Program-made: the position numbers and the translations under genes | The notes under the pieces: generated by a model | The model's database searches: none | What the model was told of the DNA's origin: nothing | What the model saw: the letters and a program-made list of their open reading frames with translations, nothing else | Assembly: GCA_937135955.1 (NCBI GenBank) | Contig: CAKZOB010000052.1 | Coordinates: forward strand, 36,446 to 100,445 | Source: an uncultured Anaerolineales bacterium | GTDB taxonomy: Bacteria > Chloroflexota > Anaerolineae > Aggregatilineales > Aggregatilineaceae | Direction: 5' to 3' | DNA length: 64,000 nt | In this document: positions 25,599 to 34,226 of the stretch, piece after piece | How the letters are laid out: each line of letters begins with the position of its first letter | Position numbering within the stretch: position 1 is the stretch's first letter

Positions 25599-27229
25599 TG
25601 GTCGAGAGTCTGATCTTCCTTTGGTTGGCGGGGATTCTGGTGCGCATCTGGCAACTGGCCCGCTACTTTCAGATCGAGGAGTACAACAGCCGCCGCTTTC
25701 TGCGCTGGTTGCTGGCCCGTCCGCAACGCTATGTCATGTGGCGGGCGTTGGTCTTCGTAGGCGTGGCCGCCCTCACTTCTTTTGTGCTCGGTTGGTTCGG
25801 CCAGGATTCGGAGGCCGTCTATCTGCTGATCTGGAGCGCGACGGCAGTGGTAGGCACCTGGCCAGAACGCCCCAAGGAGGTAAAAAAGCGCTTCCGGCTC
25901 ACTCAGCGAGCCGCGCGCCTGCTGATCACCGCCTTCGCCCTGGCGATCATCGTCGCTTTGGGTGCTGTGGTAACGCTGAACACCGCCGTCAGTGCCAGCG
26001 ACCGCACCAAATTTGTCCTCATTAGCGGGGCGGGACTGGTAGTCTTCCACCTGTGCCCGCTGGCGTTGCCCATCGCTAACGTGCTCATGGCCCCGGTCGA
26101 AGCTGGTTTCCGCCTGATGTTCCTGCATCAGGCCCGGCGGGTATTGCGCCAGAAGAAGCCGGTCGTGATCGGCATCACTGGCAGCTTCGGCAAGACGAGC
26201 ACCAAACATTACTTGGCGCATATCCTGAGCGGGCGCTATCGCGTGCTGGCCACGCCCAAGAGCTACAACACCTTGATGGGCGTCTGTCTTTCGATTAACA
26301 ACGACCTCAAGCACAGCGACGCCGTGGATTACTTCATCGTCGAGATGGGCGCCTATATCGAAGGCGAGATTCGCCGTATCTGTCGCCTCACGCAGCCGCA
26401 GATCAGCATCGTCACCGCCGTCGGGCCGCAACATCTGGAGCGCTTCGGCAGTCTCGAAGCGACCGCTCGGGCCAAGTATGAAATCATCGAAGCGCTGCCT
26501 CCGGATGGCGTAGGCGTCTTCAACTGGGACAATCACTACGTGCGCGCCATGTACGAACGCGGCTATCCGGCGACGCGTATTGCCGTAAGCTGGGAGAACG
26601 CCGAACACGCCACGCAGCTTCGTTTCCTGGCCCGCAATATCGAGCAGACGCCAGACGGTCTGAGTTTCGAAGTGATGGACACGCTGTTTGGCGAATGCGA
26701 ACCCTTCGTCACATCCCTCATCGGAAAACACAACGTCACCAATATCTTGTTGGCAACCGCCGTGGCCCGGCATCTAGGCATGTCCCTGCGCGAGATCGCC
26801 ATGCGCGTCGCTACGCTGGAACCCGCCGAACATCGCCTGCACCGCAGGGTTCTGCCCGGCGGCATCACTGTCATTGACGACGCCTACAGCGCCAACCCGG
26901 TCGGTGCGCGCAATGTCCTGGAGGTGCTGGCGCTCTATGACAACGGGCGGCGGGTGTTGATCACGCCTGGCATGGTAGAGCTTGGCCCCCTCCACGAACA
27001 GGAAAACCGCGCCCTGGGCCGCCTGGCAGCCAGGGTATGCACCGATATTGTGCTGGTGGGCACCGAACAGACCCGCCCCATTCAGGCAGGGGTGCTCGAA
27101 GCCGGTTTTGACCCGGCGCACCTGTTCATCTTCGACACGCGCGAAGAAGCCATCGCCTGGTTTCAGCGCGAACTGCGCAGCGGCGATGCCGTGTTGTTCC
27201 TCAACGACCTGCCCGACACTTATGTGTGA
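25598..27229 (+). CDS. murF: MurF-like Mur ligase with N-terminal membrane domain
   Basis: Mur ligases join a peptide or amino acid to a UDP-linked precursor using ATP; MurF adds D-Ala-D-Ala. The ATP site is GITGSFGKTST (near residue 190), followed by ATPKSYNT, EMGAY and a C-terminal domain with DDAYSANPVGARNVL, RRVLITPGMVELG and VLFLNDLPDTY. At 543 aa it exceeds the usual ~450. The extra N-terminal ~170 residues hold about four membrane segments (LIFLWLAGILVRIW, ALVFVGVAALTSFVLGWF, LLITAFALAIIVALGAVV, LISGAGLVVFHLCPLAL). This would tether the ligase to the membrane. ddl follows, which supports a D-Ala-D-Ala substrate. Confidence 0.85.
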   Translation: MVESLIFLWLAGILVRIWQLARYFQIEEYNSRRFLRWLLARPQRYVMWRALVFVGVAALTSFVLGWFGQDSEAVYLLIWSATAVVGTWPERPKEVKKRFRLTQRAARLLITAFALAIIVALGAVVTLNTAVSASDRTKFVLISGAGLVVFHLCPLALPIANVLMAPVEAGFRLMFLHQARRVLRQKKPVVIGITGSFGKTSTKHYLAHILSGRYRVLATPKSYNTLMGVCLSINNDLKHSDAVDYFIVEMGAYIEGEIRRICRLTQPQISIVTAVGPQHLERFGSLEATARAKYEIIEALPPDGVGVFNWDNHYVRAMYERGYPATRIAVSWENAEHATQLRFLARNIEQTPDGLSFEVMDTLFGECEPFVTSLIGKHNVTNILLATAVARHLGMSLREIAMRVATLEPAEHRLHRRVLPGGITVIDDAYSANPVGARNVLEVLALYDNGRRVLITPGMVELGPLHEQENRALGRLAARVCTDIVLVGTEQTRPIQAGVLEAGFDPAHLFIFDTREEAIAWFQRELRSGDAVLFLNDLPDTYV

Positions 27230-27271
27230 TAACATTCGGACAGGGAGGCTTCAGTAAAGGATTACGCAGCC

Positions 27272-28465
27272 ATGAGCCAACAGACTTCCAGAAAGACAGT
27301 GGCCGTGATCTTTGGCAGCCGGTCGGTCGAACACGACGTGTCTATCGTCACGGCTCAGCAGGTAATGCAGGCGCTCAGTCCGCAGAAGTATCACGTCATC
27401 CCCCTCTACATCACTCGCGACGGGCGGTGGGTCACTGGCCCCGGTCTACGCGACCTGAACACCTTCAAGGTGGACAACATCTCCGAGATGATGGGGATCA
27501 AGGATGCTATCATTTCGCCGAGCACACAGCATCGCGGCCTGATTCTCTCGCCAGTCAGTGGCCTGTTCGCCCGCAGCCGTCTACAGCCGCTTGACGTGGT
27601 CTTTCCAGTAGTGCATGGATCGCACGGGGAAGATGGCACGTTGCAGGGCCTGCTCGAACTGGCTGACATCCCCTATGTGGGGGCGGGCGTCCTGGCCTCC
27701 GCCGTCACGCGCGACAAGATCATGCTCAAAATGGTGCTGACCAGTCTGGGTATTCCAGTGGTCAAACATGTCGCTTTCACCCGTCAGGAATGGGTGAGCG
27801 GCGCCGATGCCATCGTCAGCCGGATTGAGTCCGAACTGGGCTTCCCTGTTTTCGTCAAGCCTGCCTCGCTGGGATCGAGCATCGGCGTGGCGCGGGCCAA
27901 AGACGCAACAGAGCTACGCACCTATGTCAACATCGCCGCCAACTTCGACCGGCGTATCCTGGTCGAAACAGCCCTCGAGGGCGCTATCGAGGTCAACTGC
28001 GCGCTGATGGGCCATCACGATATCCGCGCATCAGTGCTCGAACAGCCAATCACCTGGCAGGAATTCCTGACTTACGAAGAAAAGTACATGCGCGGCGAGG
28101 GTGCGGCGGGGATGAAAGGCGCTGAGCGACGCATCCCGGCCCCCATCTCCGAAGACCTGGCCGCGCGCATTCGCGAGACGGCCATCCGCGCCTTCCGCGC
28201 CGCAGATGGGCGAGGTACCGCTCGCGTGGACTTTCTGGTGCGCCAAGAGACGGGCGAAATTTTCCTCAACGAGATCAACACCATGCCCGGCTCGCTGGCG
28301 TTCTACCTGTGGCAGGAAGAAGGTATGAGTCCCACCCAGGTAGTAGACGAACTGATCCGCCTGGCGCTGGAAGCGCACGCTGAGAAGCGCAAGACGGTGT
28401 ACAACTACAAGACGGGCTTGATCGAGCACGCCGCAGCGCGCGGCCTGAAGGGGATCAAGAAATAG
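27272..28465 (+). CDS. ddl: D-alanine--D-alanine ligase
   Basis: An ATP-grasp enzyme that makes the D-Ala-D-Ala dipeptide for MurF. The 397-aa protein has VIFGSRSVEHDVSIVTA at the N-terminus, FPVVHGSHGEDGTLQGLLE, GFPVFVKPASLGSSIGV and a metal site around EIFLNEINTMPGS. It follows murF by 42 bp. It ends 54 bp from the convergent response regulator gene, with no clear terminator between. Confidence 0.95.
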   Translation: MSQQTSRKTVAVIFGSRSVEHDVSIVTAQQVMQALSPQKYHVIPLYITRDGRWVTGPGLRDLNTFKVDNISEMMGIKDAIISPSTQHRGLILSPVSGLFARSRLQPLDVVFPVVHGSHGEDGTLQGLLELADIPYVGAGVLASAVTRDKIMLKMVLTSLGIPVVKHVAFTRQEWVSGADAIVSRIESELGFPVFVKPASLGSSIGVARAKDATELRTYVNIAANFDRRILVETALEGAIEVNCALMGHHDIRASVLEQPITWQEFLTYEEKYMRGEGAAGMKGAERRIPAPISEDLAARIRETAIRAFRAADGRGTARVDFLVRQETGEIFLNEINTMPGSLAFYLWQEEGMSPTQVVDELIRLALEAHAEKRKTVYNYKTGLIEHAAARGLKGIKK

Positions 28466-28519
28466 GCTGCGGGCAGTGTGCAACCCAGTTGTCGGAAAAC
28501 GGTAGCGGACCGCGCCCGA

Positions 28520-29215
28520 TCACTTGCCGATAAAACGGTAGCCCACCCCATACTCGTTCTGGATGTAGATGGGTGTGCGAGGATCGGGTTCGAGCTTGCG
28601 GCGCAGATGCGAGACGTAGATGCGGGGGTAATGGTGTTCGGTGCGATAGCCATGCCCCCACACCTGCTCCAGCAACTCCTCGAAGGTCAGCACCTGCCCG
28701 CGATGGCGCACAAACACGGCCAGCAGCCGGAATTCGGTGGGCGTCAGGCGGATTTCGCGCCCGTTCACAGTGACACGCCGCCCCCTGATATCTACCACCA
28801 GATAATCGTCGGCATAGCCGACTGCGTCTTCGTCCGGCATTTCAGAAAAGCGGGCGCGACGCAGCAGGGCGTTGACGCGGGCATGAAATTCCAGATGACG
28901 CAGGGGCTTGAGCAGGTACTCATCCGCGCCGAGGTTCAGCCCTTCCGCCATTTCTTCTTCGCTGACAGCGTGCGCGGTGATGATCAGAATCGGCACGTTC
29001 GACAGTTCGCGGATGCGCTGGCACACGGTCAGGCCATCCATGCCCGGCAGCTCGACATCCAACACCACCAGATGAGGGCGCACTTCATGAAATCTGCGCA
29101 GACCGTCCAGCCCGTTGTCGCAGGTGTGAACCTCGAACCCGCGCCGTTTCAGGTCTATCTCCAGCAGGCGGTTCATCTCGACATCGTCTTCGACAATCAA
29201 GATTCTGGTGACCAT
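28520..29215 (-). CDS. OmpR/PhoB-family response regulator
   Basis: A 231-aa two-domain regulator. The receiver domain has ILIVEDD, phospho-acceptor D53 in VLDVELPGMDG, T80 and the LLKPL lysine. The C-terminal winged helix has LTPTEFRLLAVFVRHRGQV and YVSHLRRKLEPDP. No kinase gene is adjacent. The only histidine kinase in the window is 29 kb away at 57.3-58.2 kb, so it is an orphan locally. Confidence 0.95.
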   Translation of the reverse strand: MVTRILIVEDDVEMNRLLEIDLKRRGFEVHTCDNGLDGLRRFHEVRPHLVVLDVELPGMDGLTVCQRIRELSNVPILIITAHAVSEEEMAEGLNLGADEYLLKPLRHLEFHARVNALLRRARFSEMPDEDAVGYADDYLVVDIRGRRVTVNGREIRLTPTEFRLLAVFVRHRGQVLTFEELLEQVWGHGYRTEHHYPRIYVSHLRRKLEPDPRTPIYIQNEYGVGYRFIGK

Positions 29216-29295
29216 AACAAAGACTGCCCATTCAGTTCCTACGGGATATCATCATTGTACAGGATCGTTATGCTTCACAAAAATGAAATTCACCC

Positions 29296-30843
29296 ATGAA
29301 TCGCCTGCGCAGTCTACCACGCCCACTCAGGCGCGGCAGCGCTGCGTCGGTCAGCGATCCCAGGCCCTCGCCCGGGCTGACACGCGCCGCCAACGGCGTC
29401 CCCGGAGCGCTGGCCGGGTTGGCCGCATGCGCGGTTGTGTGGGGTACCCTGTCAGCGCCGACGGCGTTGTTGTGGAGCACCGCTTTGCTCTCTGCCTATC
29501 TCGCCCTGCGTTTCATGTTGGCAGCGCTGGCCTGGGCACGTGGCCTGCGCCTGATCCGGCAATGGGAGCGTCGCGACTGGCGCGCCGAATACGACCGCCG
29601 CAGGAGAGCGCGCAGCCGTAGCATGGCCTGGCAGGATGTGCATCATCTGGTCATCCTGCCCAGCGTCAACGAGAGCGAAGCGCTGCTGAGCCGATCGCTG
29701 GATCGGCTGGCTGCCTGGCCGGACGCCGCGCGCGCTATGACAGTGGTGCTGGCTATGGAGGGCACCGACCTGGTCGCTGCCGATCGCGCCGCCCGCTTGC
29801 AGCGGCGCTATGCGACATGTTTCAGGCATACCCTCACGACGAATCATCCGGCCAACTTGTCTGGCGAGGTGCGCGGCAAGTCGGCGAATCTGGCCTGGGC
29901 GACGCGACACGCCCGCAATGTGCTCGTAGACCAGGAGGGATATTCACCCAAACAGATCGTGGTGACGGTGATGGACGCCGACACCCTCTGGCACCCTGCC
30001 TACTTCGACTGCCTGACGACGCTCTTCGCCACCGAGGACGAGCGCTACACCACTTTCTGGCAGGCCCCTATCCGCTATCAGGGCAATATCTGGACAGCGC
30101 ACTGGCTCATGCGTCCCCTGCACGCGCAGGCGTCGGCCTGGGAACTGGCCTATCTGGCCGCCCCATGGTGGCAGGCGCTGCCGATGTCCTCCTACTCACT
30201 CAGCCTGAGCCTGCTAGACAGTTCCGGCGGTTGGGCAACCGACGCCGTCGCCGACGAATGGCATATGTACATACGCTCATTCAGCGCTCACCAGGGTCAT
30301 CTGCGCCTGCAGCCCATATTCCTGCCCTTCCTGGCGCACATTGTCAGCGCAGACACAGTGACACAGACCCTGCTGGCCCGCTGTCGGCAGACGATCCGTC
30401 ACGCCTGGGGGGCCGAGGAAATCGGCCACGCGATGAGGAGCGCTGTCCACACGCAAGGGATGAAGGGATGGCGGTTGGCGCTGCGCGTGGCGCACGATCA
30501 CCTGCTGGCGGGAGCAGGCGCGGTGTGGTTGGGCCTGGGGACACAGTTGCCAGTGCTGCTTGCCCCCGCGTGGTGGCGCGTTCAGTTCAGCAGCGCCCCC
30601 TTTCTGCTGTTGCAGGTCTCCCTGCTGACAGTAGCTGCTGTGTCCGCGCTCTTCTGGTGGGGGGACTGGCGCTCGCGCCCTGCTCTTCAGGCATCCCAAC
30701 GTCAGTCTTTCCTGAGCGAATTGATCGGCTTGCTGCTGCTACCTGCCCTCACCGCCTGGTGCGTGACTCTGCCGCTGCTATATGCTCATACGTGTCTGCT
30801 GCTGGGCCAACGCCCCCGCTTTCAGGCAACGCCCAAAGAGTGA
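29296..30843 (+). CDS. Membrane glycosyltransferase, family 2-like
   Basis: A 515-aa protein with two N-terminal membrane segments (about 35-80), a cytoplasmic GT-A domain and about three membrane segments at the C-terminus (LQVSLLTVAAVSALFWW, LIGLLLLPALTAWCVTLPLL). Motifs are LPSVNESEALLSRSLDRL, MDADTLW (the DxD site), TDAVADEWHM and QTIRHAWGAEEIG, which is the QxxRW-like acceptor motif. The acceptor sugar or lipid is unknown. The last 95 bp overlap the convergent DUF123 gene. The ATG lacks a clear ribosome-binding site, so the start may be downstream. Confidence 0.82.
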   Translation: MNRLRSLPRPLRRGSAASVSDPRPSPGLTRAANGVPGALAGLAACAVVWGTLSAPTALLWSTALLSAYLALRFMLAALAWARGLRLIRQWERRDWRAEYDRRRRARSRSMAWQDVHHLVILPSVNESEALLSRSLDRLAAWPDAARAMTVVLAMEGTDLVAADRAARLQRRYATCFRHTLTTNHPANLSGEVRGKSANLAWATRHARNVLVDQEGYSPKQIVVTVMDADTLWHPAYFDCLTTLFATEDERYTTFWQAPIRYQGNIWTAHWLMRPLHAQASAWELAYLAAPWWQALPMSSYSLSLSLLDSSGGWATDAVADEWHMYIRSFSAHQGHLRLQPIFLPFLAHIVSADTVTQTLLARCRQTIRHAWGAEEIGHAMRSAVHTQGMKGWRLALRVAHDHLLAGAGAVWLGLGTQLPVLLAPAWWRVQFSSAPFLLLQVSLLTVAAVSALFWWGDWRSRPALQASQRQSFLSELIGLLLLPALTAWCVTLPLLYAHTCLLLGQRPRFQATPKE

Positions 30844-31279
30844 GCACGGCGGGACGGTTCAATGCCTGCCACGCCAGCGGTAACGCATTCACGGGCAATG
30901 CCAGCAAATGCGCCGGACAGGAACAGTCCGACGCACCGAAACCAGCGCCGGGGATCGTTGCCCCACAGACAGTCAGCAACTGCGCCGCCCAGACACACTC
31001 CAGCCGTTGCGCTGACGGCGTATACCATACGGCAGTCACCGGCACCCGCGTCGTCAGTGCGTCTATGTGCCAGTGCGGACGCCCGTCTGCACGCAGATGA
31101 CGCCCCACACGCGCCCGTAACCCGCCAGGGCCACGCGCACTCCCCACATAAACCGCCAGCCCTGGCCCCAGCCTCACCTGCCCCAAGCGCCCCGCAGACA
31201 GGGTGAGCGGCGCGGTCAGCCAGAACCACAGCGCGTAGGTACCCGCCGACACAGGGAGCAGTTGGACAGATGGAAACAT
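30749..31279 (-). CDS. DUF123 (GIY-YIG-like) family protein
   Basis: A 176-aa protein of the DUF123 family, a short GIY-YIG-like domain often linked to endonuclease III. Family features are AGTYALWFWL, GLAVYVGSARG with LRARVGRHLR, and PHWHIDALT, then GFGASDCSCPAHL. The frame is open to 31354, but homology begins at MFPSVQLLP, so I use the ATG at 31279 behind GGGAAAAG. Nuclease activity is not established for the family. Its 3' end runs 95 bp into the opposite strand of the glycosyltransferase gene. Confidence 0.78.
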   Translation of the reverse strand: MFPSVQLLPVSAGTYALWFWLTAPLTLSAGRLGQVRLGPGLAVYVGSARGPGGLRARVGRHLRADGRPHWHIDALTTRVPVTAVWYTPSAQRLECVWAAQLLTVCGATIPGAGFGASDCSCPAHLLALPVNALPLAWQALNRPAVLTLWALPESGGVGPAADTYEHIAAAESRTRR

Positions 31280-31310
31280 TTGCTTTTCCCGTCCCCAGAA
31301 AAAATTCCGC

Positions 31311-31338
31311 TTGCATCCGGCGCTTGGCGTGTTATGAT
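31311..31338 (+). promoter_or_regulatory. sigma70-type promoter of the class I aldolase gene
   Basis: TTGCAT (31311-31316), 16 bp and TATGAT (31333-31338). The predicted start near 31345 would give a long leader of about 130 nt before fbaB. Confidence 0.65.
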
Positions 31339-31475
31339 CGCTCCGATTGGGCATTGTATGCCACTTGACCCTGTGAACTATGACGAATGACTATACCCTT
31401 CCAGAGCACTATCGCTGATCATTGAGGGGTGATGTCACCAAACGCACCTCGTGAGTATAGAAAGAGAGCCAGACC

Positions 31476-32540
31476 ATGACTACTGTTGCCGCAGGCAAGA
31501 TCGAATCACTGCTGGGAGCCGAAGCTGAATACCTGCTCGGCCACGTCTGTAAGACCATCCCCAAAGAAATGCTGTATATCCCCGGCCCAGACTGGGTAGA
31601 TCGCATCTTCGTGCAATCCGACCGCCCCACGCCAGTCTTGCGCAGCCTGCAGGCGATGTTCAACCATGGCCGCCTGGCAGGCACGGGTTATCTGTCCATC
31701 CTGCCGGTTGACCAGGGCATCGAGCACACGGCTGGCGCGTCCTTCGCGCGCAACCCGATCTACTTCGATCCGGAGAAGATCGTCGAGCTGGCCATCGAGG
31801 GTGGTTGCAACGCGGTCGCTTCGACCCTGGGCGTGTTGGGTGCCGTGGCGCGCAAGTACGCGCACAAGATTCCCTTCATCCTCAAGTTCAACCACAACGA
31901 GCTGTTGACCTACCCCACCAAGTACGATCAGGTCTTCTTCGCGCAGATCAAGCACGCCTTCGACATGGGCGCGGTGGCGGTAGGCGCTACCATCTACTTC
32001 GGCTCGCCGGAGTCCAGCCGTCAGATCGTCGAGGTCAGCGAGGCGTTCAAGATCGCGCACGACATGGGCATGGCCACCATTCTGTGGTGCTATACCCGCA
32101 ACTCCGCCTTCAAGAAGGACGGCGTAGACTATCACGTCGCCGCCGACCTGACGGGCCAGGCCAATCACTTGGGCGTGACCATCGAAGCGGACATCGTCAA
32201 GCAGAAACTGCCGGAGAACAACGGCGGCTTCAAGGCCATTGGCTTCGGCAAGTACGATGAGAAGATGTACACCGAGCTGTGCAGCGATCACCCGATTGAT
32301 ATGTGCCGCTACCAGGTGGCCAATGGTTACATGGGCCGCGTCGGCCTGATCAATAGCGGCGGGCCGTCGGGCAAGGACGACCTGGTGCAGGCCGTGCGCA
32401 CCGCCGTCATCAACAAGCGCGCGGGTGGCATGGGCCTGATCAGCGGGCGCAAAGCCTTCCAGCGCCCCATGAGCGAGGGTGTCGAAATCCTCAACGCCAT
32501 TCAGGACGTTTACCTCGACCCGTCGGTGACCATCGCCTGA
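31476..32540 (+). CDS. fbaB: Class I fructose-bisphosphate aldolase (DhnA type)
   Basis: Cleaves or forms fructose-1,6-bisphosphate through a Schiff base. The 354-aa protein matches the DhnA/FbaB family: [44 protein letters not shown] and [10 protein letters not shown]. It lacks the zinc ligands expected of class II aldolases. It stands alone with its own promoter and terminator, consistent with a monocistronic glycolytic or gluconeogenic gene. Confidence 0.93.
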   Translation: MTTVAAGKIESLLGAEAEYLLGHVCKTIPKEMLYIPGPDWVDRIFVQSDRPTPVLRSLQAMFNHGRLAGTGYLSILPVDQGIEHTAGASFARNPIYFDPEKIVELAIEGGCNAVASTLGVLGAVARKYAHKIPFILKFNHNELLTYPTKYDQVFFAQIKHAFDMGAVAVGATIYFGSPESSRQIVEVSEAFKIAHDMGMATILWCYTRNSAFKKDGVDYHVAADLTGQANHLGVTIEADIVKQKLPENNGGFKAIGFGKYDEKMYTELCSDHPIDMCRYQVANGYMGRVGLINSGGPSGKDDLVQAVRTAVINKRAGGMGLISGRKAFQRPMSEGVEILNAIQDVYLDPSVTIA

Positions 32541-32566
32541 TCGGTCGTCTGGCAAGAGAAGCAACC

Positions 32567-32601
32567 AACAGGGGCAGCCCCGTGCTGCTCCTGTTTGTTT
32601 G
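32567..32601 (+). terminator. Terminator after fbaB
   Basis: ACAGGGGCAGC pairs with GCTGCTCCTGT (one G-T position) around a short loop, followed by TTGTTTG. It lies 27 bp after the fbaB stop and just before the SDR gene. Confidence 0.75.
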
Positions 32602-32616
32602 CCCAGGAGCATCTGC

Positions 32617-33333
32617 ATGAGTTCGTTCCACGTGGACTTGAAGGGCCAGGTCGCCATCGTCACCGGAGCAGCACGCGACGCAGGGCGGGCCAGTGCCCTG
32701 GCCCTGGCGCGTGCAGGCGCGGCGATCTGCGCCGTAGATGTGAACCCGGATCGTCTCGACGAAACAGCGCACCTGATCGAGAGCGAGGGCAGTCGGGCGC
32801 TGGCCTGGACGGGCGACGTATCTAACCGCTTTCAGGTCGCCGCTCTCATCGAAGCCACGCGCGACGCCTTCGGCGGGCTGCATATCGTCGTCAACGCCAC
32901 CTCTGCCGACAGGCGTGCCGCCCTGCTCGCGCTGGACGAATACGACTGGCGACGTGCCCTCGAAATCAGCCTGACGGGAGCATTTTTCTGCACCCAACTG
33001 GCCGCGCGAGTGATGGCCGACGAAGGCGGCGGGACGATCATCAACGTGCTCAACACGGTTGGGCCTCTGCTCACAGCCTCAGAGGCGGCTTCCCTGGCGG
33101 CCAGTCAGGCCGGCCTGCACGGGTTGACGCGCCAGGCTGCGCGAGAACTGCTTGGGCATGGCGTGCGCGTCAATGCCGTATGCGCGGGATCGCCAACCTC
33201 GCCCGATTCACCGCCGGGCCATCCTGTGTCGTGGGAAGATGTGGCCGCTGCGGTGCTTTTCCTGTGCTCTCCGGGCGCAGCCGCCATCACCGGACAGATG
33301 CTGATCGTGGATGGAGGCAGTAGCTTGTTCTAG
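32617..33333 (+). CDS. SDR-fold protein without the catalytic Tyr/Lys
   Basis: A 238-aa Rossmann protein of the short-chain dehydrogenase/reductase superfamily. The cofactor loop TGAARDAGRA (17-25) and the VDGGSS tail are normal. However, YxxxK reads L160-A-A-S-Q164, the usual catalytic Ser position (about 146-147) reads Asn-Thr, and NNAG reads NATS (93-96). It therefore probably does not act as a classical oxidoreductase. It may be a binding or regulatory protein, or a structural partner. The ATG at 32617 has AGGAG 7 nt upstream. Confidence 0.82.
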   Translation: MSSFHVDLKGQVAIVTGAARDAGRASALALARAGAAICAVDVNPDRLDETAHLIESEGSRALAWTGDVSNRFQVAALIEATRDAFGGLHIVVNATSADRRAALLALDEYDWRRALEISLTGAFFCTQLAARVMADEGGGTIINVLNTVGPLLTASEAASLAASQAGLHGLTRQAARELLGHGVRVNAVCAGSPTSPDSPPGHPVSWEDVAAAVLFLCSPGAAAITGQMLIVDGGSSLF

Positions 33334-33357
33334 AGAAAGCATGGTGCCCCCGCCGTT

Positions 33358-33386
33358 TTGTAAGCCCGCTCACCATCCTGTAGAAT
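33358..33386 (+). promoter_or_regulatory. Probable promoter of the enoyl-CoA hydratase gene
   Basis: TTGTAA (33358-33363), 17 bp and TAGAAT (33381-33386). Transcription would start about 55 nt before the ATG at 33447. Confidence 0.55.
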
Positions 33387-33446
33387 ACTGCCTGTCGCGG
33401 ACTAAGCCCGAGTCGCCGCGCCAAAGAAATTCTGGAAGGACGTGCT

Positions 33447-34226
33447 ATGACGCCTTATGAACACATCCTGGTCGAAACACCCGCCGCGGGCGTGGGCCTG
33501 GTGCGCCTCAACGAGCCGCGTACTTTCAACTCCCTGACCGGCCCGCTGATGCACGAGTTGATGAGCGCACTCGAAGCCTTCGACGCCGACGAAACGATCG
33601 GTTGCATGGTGATCACCGGCACGCCGAAAGTGTTCGCGGCGGGCGCAGACATCAAGGAGATGGCTCAGGCCACGCCGGTTGAGTTGATGCAGAAAGCATT
33701 CATCGCCCGCTGGGAGCGGCTACGCACCCTGCGCAAGCCGGTGATCGCCGCGGTCAGCGGGTACGCGCTCGGCGGCGGGTGCGAGCTGGCCCTGGCCTGC
33801 GATATGATCGTGGCCTCGGAGACAGCGGTCTTCGGTCAACCGGAGATCAATCTGGGCGTCATCCCCGGCGCAGGGGGCACGCAACGCCTGGCCCGCACAG
33901 TGGGCAAAGCGCTCGCCATGGAAATGTGCCTCAACGACCGCCGTCTGACCGCCGCCGAAGCCGAGCGGTTCGGCCTGGTCAACCGAGTTGCGCCGGTGGA
34001 AAGCTATCTAGACGAAGCGATCGCGCTCGCAACGCAGGTCGCCGCCCGCGCGCCTCTGGCCGTGCGACTGGCCAAAGAAGCGGTCAACATGGCGCTGGAA
34101 ACGCCTTTGAGCGCGGGCCTGGCCTACGAGCGCAATCTGTTCTACGCCCTGTTTGCTACCAAAGACCAGAAAGAAGGCATGGCCGCTTTCCTGGAGAAGC
34201 GTCAGCCACGCTGGTCGGGTGAATAG
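33447..34226 (+). CDS. Enoyl-CoA hydratase/isomerase family protein
   Basis: A 259-aa crotonase-fold enzyme that probably hydrates enoyl-CoA in beta-oxidation. The oxyanion loop is FAAGADIKEM. The two glutamates expected of true hydratases are in GGGCELALACDM and QPEINLGVIPGAGGTQRL. The C-terminal acyl-binding helix is present. GGAAGG precedes the ATG. The next gene begins immediately after its stop, so they are co-transcribed. No thiolase or acyl-CoA dehydrogenase is nearby. Confidence 0.92.
   Translation: MTPYEHILVETPAAGVGLVRLNEPRTFNSLTGPLMHELMSALEAFDADETIGCMVITGTPKVFAAGADIKEMAQATPVELMQKAFIARWERLRTLRKPVIAAVSGYALGGGCELALACDMIVASETAVFGQPEINLGVIPGAGGTQRLARTVGKALAMEMCLNDRRLTAAEAERFGLVNRVAPVESYLDEAIALATQVAARAPLAVRLAKEAVNMALETPLSAGLAYERNLFYALFATKDQKEGMAAFLEKRQPRWSGE

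Noticed and set aside
29817..31100. 427-aa plus-strand frame overlapping the glycosyltransferase gene
   Set aside because: Out-of-frame shadow. The glycosyltransferase frame has DxD and QxxRW-like motifs and membrane segments.
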